From Paracoccus sp. DMF-8 (GTDB lineage: Bacteria > Pseudomonadota > Alphaproteobacteria > Rhodobacterales > Rhodobacteraceae), in contig NZ_JARJHL010000016.1 in assembly GCF_029309835.1 (NCBI RefSeq), positions 1-64,000 of the forward strand: a DNA stretch of 64,000 bases, given 5' to 3'. Of the stretch, positions 1 to 9,780 are shown piece by piece. The stretch's first letter is position 1; every line of letters starts with the position of its first letter. The notes beneath the pieces are model-generated. The model did not search any database. It worked only from the letters and a program-made list of their open reading frames with translations, and had not been told where the DNA came from. A program made the translations under genes and the position numbers.

Positions 1-129
1 GACCTGTCCGCTGCCTTCGGTCAGCTTGGCCAGATTGCCGGCATGGGCAGCCTGAAAGTCGATCTCGCCCGCGGTGGCGGCGTTTGCACCCATGACCAGC
101 GCCGTATAAAGCAGGATGGAACGAAGCAT
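1..129 (-). CDS. TlpA-like thiol:disulfide interchange protein, N-terminal fragment
   Basis: This gene starts at 129 and runs leftward out of the window, so only 43 residues are visible. They begin with a signal-peptide-like stretch ([18 protein letters not shown]) followed by a short segment containing GNLAKL. In many Rhodobacteraceae a periplasmic TlpA family reductase, which helps keep cytochrome-maturation thiols reduced, sits divergently next to argH. The visible start resembles that family, but the catalytic CxxC lies outside the window. The name therefore rests on the signal peptide and the neighbourhood. Its start is 21 bases from the argH start, so the two genes share a short divergent promoter region. 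Confidence 0.5.
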   Translation of the reverse strand, partial: MLRSILLYTALVMGANAATAGEIDFQAAHAGNLAKLTEGSGQV

Positions 130-150
130 GTGACCTCCGAAGGGCAAGAT

Positions 151-1580
151 ATGACCGAGCAGTCCGACAGCCGCGCGAACCAGATGTGGGGCGGACGATT
201 TGCCGCCGGGCCGGACGCGATCATGGAGGCGATCAATGCCTCGATCGGCTTCGACCAGCGGCTTTATGCCCAGGACATCCGGGGCAGCCGCGCCCATGCG
301 GCGATGCTTGCGGCGCAGGGCATCATCAGCACTAGCGATGCCGAGGCCATCGGGGAAGGGCTGCTCACCGTCTTGTCAGAGATCGAGGCCGGCGGTTTTC
401 CGTTCCGCACCGCGCTGGAAGACATCCACATGAACGTGGAATCGCGGCTGAAAGAGATCATCGGCGAGCCGGCGGGTCGCCTGCACACGGCGCGAAGCCG
501 CAATGACCAGGTGGCGACGGATTTCCGGCTGTGGGTGCGCGACCAGTGCGACACCGCGATCCAGGGGCTGGACGCGCTGATCCGCGCGGCTTTGTCGCAG
601 GCCGAACAGGGGCGCCGATTGGGTCATGCCGGGCTTTACCCATCTGCAAACCGCGCAGCCGGTGACTTGGGGCCATCACATGATGGCCTATGTCGAGATG
701 TTCGGCCGCGACCTGTCGCGGTTCCGCGACGCCCGCAAGCGGATGAACGAATCGCCCTCGGCGCGGCGGCGCTGGCCGGCACCGGCTTTCCCATCGACCG
801 GCAGGCGACGGCGCAGGCGCTGGGCTTTGACCGGCCGATGGCCAACAGCCTCGATGCCGTCAGCGACCGGGATTTCGCGCTGGAGTTCCTGTCGGCGGCG
901 GCGATCTGCGCCGTTCACCTGTCGCGACTGGCCGAGGAGCTGGTGATCTGGTCCTCGGCGCAGTTCCGGTTCGTGACCATGTCGGACCGGTTCTCCACCG
1001 GCTCGTCGATCATGCCGCAAAAGAAGAACCCCGACGCGGCCGAGCTGATCCGGGCCAAGATCGGCCGCATCCTTGGGGCGGCGGTCGCGCTGTTCGTGGT
1101 GATGAAGGGCCTGCCCTTGGCCTATTCCAAGGACATGCAAGAGGACAAGGAACAGGTCTTTGACGCGGCCGACAACCTGATGCTGGCGCTGGCCGCGATG
1201 ACCGGGATGCTGGCCGACCTGACCGCCAACCGCGACCGGCTGGAGGCGGCGGCGGGCTCGGGCTTTTCCACCGCGACGGACCTCGGCCGACTGGCTGGTG
1301 CGCAAGGCCGGGCCTGCCGTTCCGCGATGCCCATCACGCCACCGGCGCGCTGGTCGCGATGGCCGAAAAACAGGGCGTCGATCTGCCGGAACTGACGCTG
1401 GAACAGATGCAATCCGTTCACGCTTCGATAACCTCTGACGTGTATGACGTGTTGGGGGTGCATGAATCTGCGTGGCCCTCGCGGCAAAGCTGATGCGGCA
1501 CGGCGCCCGATCAGGTGCGGGCGCAGGTCGCGCGGTGGCAGGAAAAACTGGGGGCCACGACAACGGGGACGGGGGCATGA
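151..1580 (+). CDS. argH: Argininosuccinate lyase (frameshifted by likely sequence errors)
   Basis: ArgH cleaves argininosuccinate to arginine and fumarate, the last step of arginine synthesis in the cytoplasm. The start at 151 gives [17 protein letters not shown]. Family hallmarks are visible: [17 protein letters not shown] near residues 110-126 and the signature [12 protein letters not shown] near residue 288. The gene is not open throughout. There is an extra base near 607-612, a lost base near 757, extra bases near 1283 and 1310, and more errors near 1460-1495. Each time the expected ArgH sequence resumes in another frame, for example [19 protein letters not shown] at 623-680. The reconstructed product ends at the TGA at 1578-1580, overlapping the next gene by four bases. 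Because the lesions partly compensate each other and the residues are conserved, sequencing error is more likely than gene death. Confidence 0.9.
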
Positions 1581-1720
1581 GATATCTGGCGGTGATCGCG
1601 GTTCTGGCGCTGGCGGCTTGCGGGGTCGATGGTCCTCCGGTCGCGCCCGGGGCCGCTGCGCCCGAACCGGGCGTCAGCATCAGTGGCGAGGCGCGGATCG
1701 GTGTCGTCTCCTCCATCTGA
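1577..1720 (+). CDS. Small lipoprotein downstream of argH
   Basis: This is a 47-residue protein beginning [16 protein letters not shown]. The hydrophobic stretch followed by LAAC, with the lipidated cysteine at residue 15, is a standard lipobox, so it should be exported and anchored in a membrane by signal peptidase II processing. The mature part is only about 33 residues, rich in proline, alanine and glycine, with no enzymatic motif. It starts inside the argH stop (ATGA overlap), so it is probably translated by coupling with argH. Similar tiny lipoproteins follow argH in related bacteria. Their function is not known to me. Confidence 0.75.
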   Translation: MRYLAVIAVLALAACGVDGPPVAPGAAAPEPGVSISGEARIGVVSSI

Positions 1721-1967
1721 CCTGACGGTGCTGCGGCTGGTCTGGCTGGGGCTGGCGCTTTTGGGTGTGGCGCTGACGATCTGGGGCGATCAGGTGCAGG
1801 TGCGACCATCGGAATGGGTGGCGCTGGCCTGTCTGGGCTTGTGGTGCCTGATCGAAACCTCGATACGGCGCAACTGGGCGGCGCTTTTGACGATTCCGGC
1901 GATGGTGCTGGGCATCGGCTGCGCGCTGCCGCTGTATCTGTTCTTCCGCTCTCGCAGGATCGCCTGA
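1701..1967 (+). CDS. DUF2834-like small membrane protein
   Basis: This frame encodes about 88 residues with three hydrophobic segments, near residues 10-27, 37-53 and 60-80, and ends in a basic tail (RSRRIA). The closing pattern GIGCALPLYLFFRSR resembles the end of DUF2834 membrane proteins, whose function is unknown. I chose the GTG at 1701 because it places the first hydrophobic helix near the N-terminus and overlaps the end of the lipoprotein gene by 20 bases. A later GTG at 1728 would also work. The stop overlaps the lysA start (TGATG), so argH, the lipoprotein gene, this gene and lysA look like one operon. Confidence 0.6.
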   Translation: MSSPPSDLTVLRLVWLGLALLGVALTIWGDQVQVRPSEWVALACLGLWCLIETSIRRNWAALLTIPAMVLGIGCALPLYLFFRSRRIA

Positions 1968-3239
1968 TGGACCATTTCAACTACCAGAACGGCGTTCTCT
2001 GCGCCGAGGATGTCCCCTGACCCGCATCGCCGAAGCGGTGGGCACGCCCGTCTATGTCTATTCGACGGCGACCCTGACGCGGCATTTCAACCTGTTCCGG
2101 CAGGCGCTGGACTGGACCGACCATCTGGTCTGTTTCGCGGTCAAGTCGAACTCCAACGTCGCGGTGCTGCGTCTGCTGGGGGATCTGGGCGCGGGGATGG
2201 ATGTGGTGTCCGGCGGTGAATATGCGCGGGCACGGGTGGCAGGCGTGCCGGGCGAGCGCATCGTCTTTTCCGGCGTCGGCAAGACCGAATCGGAAATCCG
2301 GCAGGTGCTGGAAGGCGGCATCCGCCAGTTCAACGTCGAATCCGAACCCGAACTGGAACAGATTTCCGCCGTCGCGACCGCGCTTGGCGTGACCGCGCCG
2401 ATTGCCGTGCGGGTCAATCCCGATGTCGATGCAACGACCCATGACAAGATCGCCACCGGCAAATCGGAGAACAAGTTCGGCATCCCAATCAGCCCGCCGC
2501 GCGAGGTCTATGCCGCGCGCGCCGAGCTGCCGGGGATCGAGGTCATCGGCATCGACATGCATATCGGCAGCCAGCTGACCGATCTGGAACCCTTCCGCCA
2601 AGCCTATCGCAAGATGGCCGAACTGGCCACGCGCCCTGCGCGCCGATGGCCATGACATTCGCCGTCTGGACATCGGGCGGCGGCCTGGGCATCCCCTATC
2701 GCCGCGACAACAACGCACCGCCCCTTGCCCCTCGAATACGGGCAGGTCATCCGCGACGAAGTCGGGCGATCTGGGCTGCGAGATCGAGATCGAACCGGGC
2801 CGCACATTTCCGGGCAATGCCGGTATCCTGCTGTCCTCGGTCATCTATCTGAAAGAGGTGAGGCCGCGATTTCCTGATCTCGGACGCGGCGATGAACGAT
2901 CTGATGCGCCCCGCCATGTATGGCGCCCATCACGATATCGTGCCGGTCATCGAACCCGCGCCGGGCGACGCGGTCCAGCCCTTTGACGTCGTGGGTCCGG
3001 TCTGCGAAACCGGCGACACCTTTGAAAAGGGCATGCAGCTCAGTGCCCTGTCGGCGGGTGATCTGGTCGCTTTCCGGTCGGCGGGGGCTTATGGCGCGGT
3101 CATGGCGTCTGAATACAACACCCGCCCGCTTGTGCCCGAAGTGCTGGTCTCGGGCGATCAATTCGCCGTCATCCGTGCCCGCCCGACTATCGAAGAGATC
3201 ATCGCCCGCGATACCATCCCGCATTGGATGCAGGACTAG
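1967..3239 (+). CDS. lysA: Diaminopimelate decarboxylase (frameshifted by likely sequence errors)
   Basis: LysA is a PLP enzyme that converts meso-diaminopimelate to lysine. The start at 1967 gives MDHFNYQNGVLCAEDVP. A lost C near 2014 breaks the frame, which resumes with GTPVYVYSTATLTRHFN. The PLP-lysine region CFAVKSNSNVAVL, the HIGSQ motif near 2560 and the C-terminal half (VCETGDTFEKG, then EYNTRPLVPEVLV) are all typical. At least four more indels occur between 2625 and 2870, where GGGLGIPY and the EIEPGR motif lie in alternating frames. The reconstructed length, about 421 residues, is normal. All breaks are single bases in short homopolymers, and lysine synthesis is normally essential, so an intact gene with bad sequence is the best reading. 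Confidence 0.9.
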
Positions 3240-3351
3240 GGCCGATCCTCCCGGCCCGCGCTTGCCGCAACGGGGCGGGCGTGGAATAGTCCGGGCAGGT
3301 GAACAGCCGGGCGCGACGGGTTCGGACAGGCAGGGACGGGAAACGCCGGGC

Positions 3352-6003
3352 ATGGACATGCGCCCCCAGAATCAGCAGGTATCGGATCGGCAGCTATCGG
3401 ACCCCGAAGCGCACCCCCGGGTCGCGCTGGCCGCGGCGCTGACCCGCGCGGGCATGTGGTGGGAACAGGCCGCGCGCGCATTCTGGCCGCTGGTCGCGGT
3501 GCTGGGGCTGCTGTGGGCCTGTCTGGCCTTTGGTCTGGTCGAGCCGATGCCGCGCGCTTGGGCTTTCGCATGGCTGGTGCTGGCCGTGCTGGCGCTGGCC
3601 GCGACCGGCCTGCTGGGCATCCGTCGCTTTCGCCGCCCCAGCCATCTGGCCGCGCTGCATCGCGTCGATGCGACGCTGCCCGGAAAACCGCTGTCCGCGC
3701 TGCGCGACAGCATGGTTCTGGGGCAGGACGATCCCGGCGCGACCGCGCTGTGGCAGGCCCATCAGCGCCGGATGATGCAGCAGGCGGCGCTGGCGAATGC
3801 CGTGGCCCCGAATGCCGATCTGCCCCGCCGCGACCCCTATGCCCTGCGGCTGGTCGGGGTGACGGCGCTGGCGATGGCGCTGGTTTTCGCACCCTCGGGC
3901 AAGGTCGGGCAGGGGCTTTCCGCGCTGGCCTCGACCTTTCGGCCCGCGCCGCAGAATACGCCGACCATCGCCACCGGCCCCGGATGGGAGGGCTGGGCCG
4001 AGCCGCCCGCCTATACCCGCCGTCCGACGATCTATCTGAATTCCCTGCCCGAAGGCGAGGCCTTGACCATCCCCAAGGGCACCACCGTCAGCTTTCGCCT
4101 GTATGGCGAAGGGGCTGATCTGCAACAGAATATCGGCCCGGAAGTCGAGGGCGCGGACCCGATGGCGCCCGAATTCACCGCCGAACGCGACGGCGTGGTC
4201 CAGATCGCCGGGCGCAGTTTTCCGATCACGGTTCAGCCCGACGCGGCCCCCGTGGTTCAGCCCGGCGCGGCCCCGGTGCGCCGCGCCGACGGGCGGCTGA
4301 TCCAGCAGTTCACGGCCAGCGACGACAATGGCATCGCCGCGGGCGAGGCCGTGATCTCGCTGGATCTGGCGGCGGTTGATCGCCGCTATGGCCTGACCCC
4401 CGCGCCCGAACCGCGCGATGATCTGACCCTGCGCCTGCCCTTGCCCGCGACCGGGCAGCGCAGCGAAATTCAGGGCCAGCTGGTCGCCGATCTGGCCCAG
4501 CACCCTTGGGCCAATCTGCCCGTCACCATCCGGCTGGAGGTCGAGGACGGCATCGCGCAAAAGGGCCAATCCGCGCCGATGCCGATGGTTTTGCCGGGCC
4601 GCCGCTTTTTCGACCCGCTTGGCGCCGCGCTGATCGAATTGCGCCGTGATCTGCTGTGGTCGCGGGACAACGGCCCGCGCAGCGCCGAATTGCTGCGCAC
4701 GATCGTCTGGCAACCCGATGGTTTCGTTGATGAACCCCTGCTGTCGGGCCTGCAGGGCGCGATCGGCACGCTGGAATCGGGTCCGCTGGATGACAAGACC
4801 CGCGACGCCCTTGCCGTGCTGTTGTGGGAGGCGGCCGTCGCGCTGGAAGACGGCGGTCTGGCCGATGCGCTGGAACGTATGCAGCAGGCACAGGAACGCC
4901 TGTCCGAGGCGATCCGGAACGGCGCCAGCCCCGATGAAATCCAGCGCCTGATGGATGAGCTGCGCGAGGCGACGGACGCCTATACCGACATGCTCGCCGA
5001 ACAGGGCGAGGACCCGGCCGAGCGCTTCGACCGCTCGCCCCGGGATCAGCGCCAGCGCATCACCGGGGACCAGATCCAGCAGATGATGGACGAAATCCAG
5101 CGCCTGATGAACGAGGGCCGCATGGCCGAGGCGCAGGAACTGCTGGAACAGTTCAACCGCATGATGGAAAACCTGCGCTTCAGCGACACTCCGGGAGAGG
5201 GCGGCATGGGCAGGCCGCGCCAGATGGACCGGCTGGCCGATACGCTGCGCGAACAGCAGCAACTGTCCGATGATGCGATGCGCGAATTGCAGGAACAGTT
5301 TTCCGACCCGTTCAACCAGCAGGGCCAACAATCGCAGGGCCAGCAGCAGGGCGAACAGGGGCAATCGGGCGGCCCCTCGGGTGGCGCGGGCCGGGGCGGA
5401 TCGCAGGGCGATCCGTCCTCCGGCGGGCAGTCCGATGACCGCTCTCTGGCAGAGCGTCAGCGCGATCTGCGCGAAGAACTGGGGCGTCAGCGCGGGCTTT
5501 TGCCGGGGCAGGGCTCGGATCAGGGCGACCGGGCGGCGCGTCAGCTGGATGATGCGGGGCGCGCGATGGAACAGGCCGAACAGGCATTGCGTGACGGCGA
5601 TATCGCCGGCGCGATGGAACGGCAGGCGCAGGCGATCCAGTCGATGCGCGAAGGGATGCGCGCCCTGGGCGACATGATGGCCGAACAGCAGGGTGAACAG
5701 GGGCAGCCGGGCGAGCGCGGCAATCAGGACCAGAACGGCGACAACCCCCGGGGACGCCCCGGCGATCCGCGCGGCCAGCGCGGGCTGGCCACGCCCTATT
5801 CGCGCCAACCCTCGACCGATCCGCTTGGCCGGGCGCTGGACGGGCAGGGCAATCTGTTCGGTCAGGGCGACCGGCTGGCCGATGGCCCCGATCCGATGCG
5901 CCGGGCGCGCGATCTGGTCGATGAAATCCGCCGCCGGCTTGGCGAACGCGACAGATCGACGGATGAGCGCGACTATCTGGGACGGCTGATCGACCGCTTC
6001 TGA
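3352..6003 (+). CDS. TIGR02302 / DUF4175 family membrane protein
   Basis: This 883-residue protein matches the alphaproteobacterial TIGR02302 (DUF4175) family in layout. There are two closely spaced membrane helices at about residues 35-85, a third near 168-184, then a large extracytoplasmic part. The last third is strongly polar, with coiled-coil-like heptads and Q/G-rich repeats near residues 655-690 (for example QQGEQGQSGG) and again near 780-800. The family usually follows lysA in this order, as here, with 112 bases between them. I take the ATG at 3352 (MDMRPQNQQ); 3358 is an alternative. The function is not established. Envelope integrity is a guess from the topology. Confidence 0.8.
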   Translation: MDMRPQNQQVSDRQLSDPEAHPRVALAAALTRAGMWWEQAARAFWPLVAVLGLLWACLAFGLVEPMPRAWAFAWLVLAVLALAATGLLGIRRFRRPSHLAALHRVDATLPGKPLSALRDSMVLGQDDPGATALWQAHQRRMMQQAALANAVAPNADLPRRDPYALRLVGVTALAMALVFAPSGKVGQGLSALASTFRPAPQNTPTIATGPGWEGWAEPPAYTRRPTIYLNSLPEGEALTIPKGTTVSFRLYGEGADLQQNIGPEVEGADPMAPEFTAERDGVVQIAGRSFPITVQPDAAPVVQPGAAPVRRADGRLIQQFTASDDNGIAAGEAVISLDLAAVDRRYGLTPAPEPRDDLTLRLPLPATGQRSEIQGQLVADLAQHPWANLPVTIRLEVEDGIAQKGQSAPMPMVLPGRRFFDPLGAALIELRRDLLWSRDNGPRSAELLRTIVWQPDGFVDEPLLSGLQGAIGTLESGPLDDKTRDALAVLLWEAAVALEDGGLADALERMQQAQERLSEAIRNGASPDEIQRLMDELREATDAYTDMLAEQGEDPAERFDRSPRDQRQRITGDQIQQMMDEIQRLMNEGRMAEAQELLEQFNRMMENLRFSDTPGEGGMGRPRQMDRLADTLREQQQLSDDAMRELQEQFSDPFNQQGQQSQGQQQGEQGQSGGPSGGAGRGGSQGDPSSGGQSDDRSLAERQRDLREELGRQRGLLPGQGSDQGDRAARQLDDAGRAMEQAEQALRDGDIAGAMERQAQAIQSMREGMRALGDMMAEQQGEQGQPGERGNQDQNGDNPRGRPGDPRGQRGLATPYSRQPSTDPLGRALDGQGNLFGQGDRLADGPDPMRRARDLVDEIRRRLGERDRSTDERDYLGRLIDRF

Positions 6004-6010
6004 TCGGGGG

Positions 6011-7111
6011 CTAGTCGCCGCCGGTCAGAAAACCCAGCTTGTGACCCAGCCAGATCCGGCCCTGATCGGCCGTGCCGCGATATTCCGCCGCAAATCCGCC
6101 AAGCGCGCCGGGGCCGCTGAGGCTGGGCGCGATCAGGTAAAAACCCGCCAGCGCGGCGGCCAGCCCGATCGACAGGCCAAAGCCGCGGGCATAGCCGCTG
6201 CGCGTCGCAGACCCGGCATCTTCGGACGCGCTGTCGACAGAGACGGGCAGCAGGGGGGCATTGGGCTGCGGGTCTTCGGTGACCGCAGGCGCGGCTTTGC
6301 TGTCGGCATGATCGGGCAGGCCGGAAAATGCCTTGGCCCGGTCCTGCCGTTCATCACCGGGTTGCGCATCGCCGGATGGGGCAGGGCTGGTCAGGGCAGG
6401 ACCGGCCTCGGTGACGGCTTCATCGAACAGGATGGTTGCGACGGGCTCGTCCTCGGCCGGGGTGTCCGGTGGCAAAAGCAGTTTGTCGCCAGACTGGTCA
6501 CCGCGCCGGTCTGCACGGGCCGGTGCGCTTGCGGGCCGATCCTCGGGCGTGTCGAGGTCGGGCGTCGCGACGGCCCATTCATCCACGGTGCGCGTCTCTG
6601 CGGGGGGGAAGGGGGCGTCGTGAAAACGCTCATCGGTGATCGTGGTCGCGGGCCAGTCGATCAATGCGGCTTCGATCAGCGCGGTTTCTGTCGCGTGGCT
6701 TTCGGCGGGGGCGGCCTTTGGCCGGGGCCGGTCATCGGCGGGGAGCGGTTCGGGTCGCGCGGCATCCGGTGCCACGGGGTCTGGCGGCACCGGCGCTGGC
6801 GGCACGGGTGTGCGCGAAAAGGACTCGGCCTCGAACCGGGCCTTTTCGATGCGGGCGCGGGCGCGGTCTTCCTCGCGGGCGCGCAATTCGCGGGCGGCCT
6901 CTTCGCGCAGGACGGACAGGACCGGATCGCTGAGCGAGCGGTTCAGCGCAGGGCGCGCCCCGGCGTCGAAATTCGCGTCTTCTTCGGGTTGCGGGCGGGG
7001 CTGGAACCAGATCTGGCCGCAACGTGAACATTCGACATCACGGCCCTTTTCCGGCAAAACCGCCGCGTCGATTTCATATTGCGCGGCGCAGTTGGGGCAG
7101 ATCAGTCGCAT
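6011..7111 (-). CDS. Zinc-ribbon (MJ0042-type) membrane protein
   Basis: The N-terminus carries a four-cysteine zinc ribbon, CPNCAAQYE then CSRCGQIWF, about 25 residues apart. This is the MJ0042-type module found at the start of many alphaproteobacterial proteins. A long acidic, proline-rich and probably disordered region follows. One membrane helix lies near the C-terminus (GLSIGLAAALAGFYLIAPSL), with about 40 residues beyond it. I chose the start at 7111 (MRLICPNC) because homologues begin there; an in-frame ATG at 7126 would add MKDDD. It is divergent from ftsE and shares a 147-base region with it. Proteins of this layout commonly sit next to ftsEX in Rhodobacteraceae, but no biochemical role is known to me. 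Confidence 0.7.
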   Translation of the reverse strand: MRLICPNCAAQYEIDAAVLPEKGRDVECSRCGQIWFQPRPQPEEDANFDAGARPALNRSLSDPVLSVLREEAARELRAREEDRARARIEKARFEAESFSRTPVPPAPVPPDPVAPDAARPEPLPADDRPRPKAAPAESHATETALIEAALIDWPATTITDERFHDAPFPPAETRTVDEWAVATPDLDTPEDRPASAPARADRRGDQSGDKLLLPPDTPAEDEPVATILFDEAVTEAGPALTSPAPSGDAQPGDERQDRAKAFSGLPDHADSKAAPAVTEDPQPNAPLLPVSVDSASEDAGSATRSGYARGFGLSIGLAAALAGFYLIAPSLSGPGALGGFAAEYRGTADQGRIWLGHKLGFLTGGD

Positions 7112-7258
7112 GTCGTCGTCTTTCATTTGCGCTATGCGCCCGTGACTGGCATCGCTGGACGGGCATCGCAGATTTGTGCGGACCCTCGCATTCGCCGCGG
7201 GACTGTTTTATCAAGCCCGGACCCCGTCGCCAAGAAGCAGGGCCATAAGGAGATTGAC

Positions 7259-7932
7259 GTGATCGAAATGCAGGGCGTGTCCTTCGGCTATCTTGAGGGC
7301 GAGCCGCTTTTGTCCGATATGACTCTGAGCCTTCAGCCGGGGTCGTTTCATTTCCTGACCGGGCCCTCGGGTGCGGGCAAGACCACGTTTCTGCGGCTGT
7401 GCTATGCCGATCTGCTGCCCGCTGGCGGGCAGATGGTGGCTTTCGATCAGGATGTGCGGGCGCTGAGCCGCGACGGGATCGCGGCGCTGCGTCGCCGGGT
7501 CGGCGTCGTCCATCAGGATCCGCAATTTCTGGATCACCTGCCGGTTGCCGAAAACATCGCGCTGCCGCTGACCGTCTCGGGCGAGGCGGTGGACATGAAG
7601 GAATTGCGCGAATTGCTGATCTGGGTCCAGATGACCCAGCAGGCGAGGTCGCTGCCGCCCGAACTGTCGGGGGCGAACGTCAGCGCGCCGCGCTGGCCCG
7701 CGCGGTGATCCTGTCGCCCGACGTCATTCTGGCGGATGAGCCGACGGGCAATCTGGACTGGGACATGTCGATGCGGCTGATGCAGTTGCTGGTCGAACTG
7801 AACCGCTCGGGCAAGACGGTGCTGATCGCGACCCATGACCTGAACCTGATCCGCGCCACCAAGACCATCGTTTCGGCGCGGGTGCTGCGGATCGCGGGGC
7901 GGAAATTGCAGCTTGCGGGGGCCGATCTGTGA
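7259..7932 (+). CDS. ftsE: Cell division ATP-binding protein FtsE (one frameshift)
   Basis: FtsE is the ATPase of the FtsEX complex, which couples the Z-ring to periplasmic peptidoglycan hydrolases. The GTG start at 7259 is preceded by AAGGAG six to seven bases upstream. Walker A (GPSGAGKTT) lies at residues 35-43. The Q-loop region is VHQDPQFLDHLPV. The signature LSGGERQR is split by loss of one G in a run near 7668. Walker B follows as VILADEPTGNLD, with the switch histidine in IATHDLN. The reconstructed length of 224 residues is normal. It overlaps ftsX by four bases (GTGA). Confidence 0.9.
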
Positions 7933-8867
7933 GAAAGCCTGGGAAATTCGATCTGAAGTCGCTGGATTTCGCGGCGCTGTGGCGCGGGTTGACGCGGCCC
8001 AGATCCGGCGTGGCCGACCGCGTCGTGCCGCCCACCGGCTTTACCGCGCAACTGACGCTGTTTGCGGCGGGTGCGATGGCGTTTCTGGCGGTTTTCGCGC
8101 TGGCCCTGTCGCTGGCGACGGGCCGTCTGGCCGAACGCTGGTCGGAATCGCTGGCCCAGACCGTGACGATCCGCATTTCCGCGCCTGCCGATCAGATGGA
8201 AACGCAACTGAATGCCGTGCTGGAGGCGCTGAAAAGCACGCCGGGCACGGGCGAGGCGTCGGTCCTTGGCGATGACGAGGTCGAAAAGCTGCTTGAGCCG
8301 TGGTTCGGCCCCGATGTGCCCGTCGATGCCCTGCCGGTGCCACAACTGGTCGAGATCACCGGCAGCACCAGCGATTTCGATGCCGAGGCGCTGCGTCTGC
8401 GTTTACAGGCTGAGGCGCCGGATGCCGTGCTGGACGACCATACCGCATGGCGCAAGCCGCTGGTCAGCGCGGCCAGCCGGTTGCGGATTCTGGGCCTCTT
8501 TTCGTTGCTGCTGATCGCGGCGACGTCTGGCGCGATGATCACGCTGGCCGCCAAGGCGGCGCTGGCCGCGAACGGGCAGGTGATCCGCGTGCTGCGGCTG
8601 ATCGGGGCGCGCGACATCACCATCGCCACGGCCTTCGTGCGCCGTTTTACCCGGCGCGCGGCGCTGGGGTCGGGGGCGGGGACGCTGCTGGGGCTGCTGG
8701 CCGTGCTGGCGCTGCCCGGCATGAATGAGGCGGGCGGCTTTCTGACCGGGCTTGGCTTTGTCGGGTGGAGCTGGCTTCTGGCGCTGCTGATCCGCGTGGT
8801 CGCGGCCGGGATCGGCTTTTTCGCGACCCGTTGGGCGGCGCTGAAGATGCTGCGGGAAGTGCGCTGA
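7929..8867 (+). CDS. ftsX: Cell division protein FtsX
   Basis: This is the membrane partner of FtsE. The 312 residues show the FtsX plan: a cytoplasmic N-terminus, a first helix near residues 41-62, a periplasmic loop of about 120 residues (the part that contacts hydrolases or their adaptors), then three more helices near 185-208, 235-258 and 275-298. The GTG start at 7929 overlaps the ftsE stop. Its TGA overlaps the ATG of the acyltransferase (TGATG), so ftsE, ftsX and plsC appear co-transcribed and translationally coupled. Confidence 0.9.
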   Translation: MRKPGKFDLKSLDFAALWRGLTRPRSGVADRVVPPTGFTAQLTLFAAGAMAFLAVFALALSLATGRLAERWSESLAQTVTIRISAPADQMETQLNAVLEALKSTPGTGEASVLGDDEVEKLLEPWFGPDVPVDALPVPQLVEITGSTSDFDAEALRLRLQAEAPDAVLDDHTAWRKPLVSAASRLRILGLFSLLLIAATSGAMITLAAKAALAANGQVIRVLRLIGARDITIATAFVRRFTRRAALGSGAGTLLGLLAVLALPGMNEAGGFLTGLGFVGWSWLLALLIRVVAAGIGFFATRWAALKMLREVR

Positions 8868-9663
8868 TGCCCGCGCCGACCGATCCGCGCTATCGGCCGG
8901 GGCCTGCCGGGGTGCTGGCGGGGCTGCGGACGGTCGTCTTTTACCTGTGGATTGCGGGCGTCACGCTGGTCATGTGCGCATCTGCTGGCTGCCCGTCGTG
9001 GTCATGCGCCCGATGGCCGCGCACCGGCTGGGCATCGCCTGGACCGGCCAGCTTCTGCTGGCCGCCCGCGTCATTCTGGGCCTGCGGGTCGAGGTGCGCG
9101 GTACGCCCCCCACGGGCGATTGCATCATCGCTGCCAAGCATCACAGTTTTCTGGATATTCTGGCCATCGCCCATGCCGTGCCGCAATGCGCCTTTATCAT
9201 GAAGCGCGAATTGCTGGCCGTGCCGATCATGGGCTTTTACGCCCGCAAGGTCGGCTGCATCCCGATCGACCGCGCCCGCGGCTCCGAGGCCTTGCAGCAG
9301 ATCACCGACGAGGTCGCGCGCGCACAGGAACGCCCCGAAGGGCTGGGGCAGTTGATCATCTATCCCGAAGGGACGCGCACGCGCCCCGGCGACAAGGTCA
9401 AATACAAGCACGGCGTCGGCGTCATCTATGCCCAGACCGGGCTGGATATCGTGCCGGTGGGCGTCAACTGCGGGCTGTTCTGGACGCGGCGCGGCATTCC
9501 GATCCGGTCCGGCACGGCGATTGTGGAATTCCTGCCGGTGATGCCCTCGGGCCTGTCGCATCTGGCGGTGATGCGCCGGCTGCCGATGGCCATCGAAACC
9601 AGCAGCGACCGGCTGATGGCCGAGGCAGGCGAGATCAACGCGGTGGGCCGCACGGGCAACTGA
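8867..9663 (+). CDS. plsC: 1-acyl-sn-glycerol-3-phosphate acyltransferase (one frameshift)
   Basis: This enzyme adds the second acyl chain during phosphatidic acid synthesis at the inner membrane. The start at 8867 gives MPAPTDPRYRPGP. After a membrane segment the frame shifts near 8980-8995, then continues to 9663. The HX4D catalytic motif is visible in AAKHHSFLDIL, followed by FIMKRELLAVPIMG, and the second conserved block reads IIYPEGTRTRPGD. The length (about 265 residues) and motif order fit PlsC. The break lies in the membrane-anchor region, outside the catalytic core, and is a single-base event like others in this window. Confidence 0.85.
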
Positions 9664-9780
9664 CCGCCGTCATTGCCGATTATTCCGCCGCCCCGGCGGA
9701 CAAGCGCCCTTGCCGTGCCTACCTAACGCTGCGCCGGGCAAACCCTGCCGGGCAATTCCGCGCCGGATCAGGGATGCACG

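Noticed and set aside
3394..5808. Long open frame (804 residues) antisense to the TIGR02302 gene
   Set aside because: Its codon use and residue mix (His/Gln/Arg-rich) are those of a GC-rich shadow, and the plus-strand protein has clear family features.
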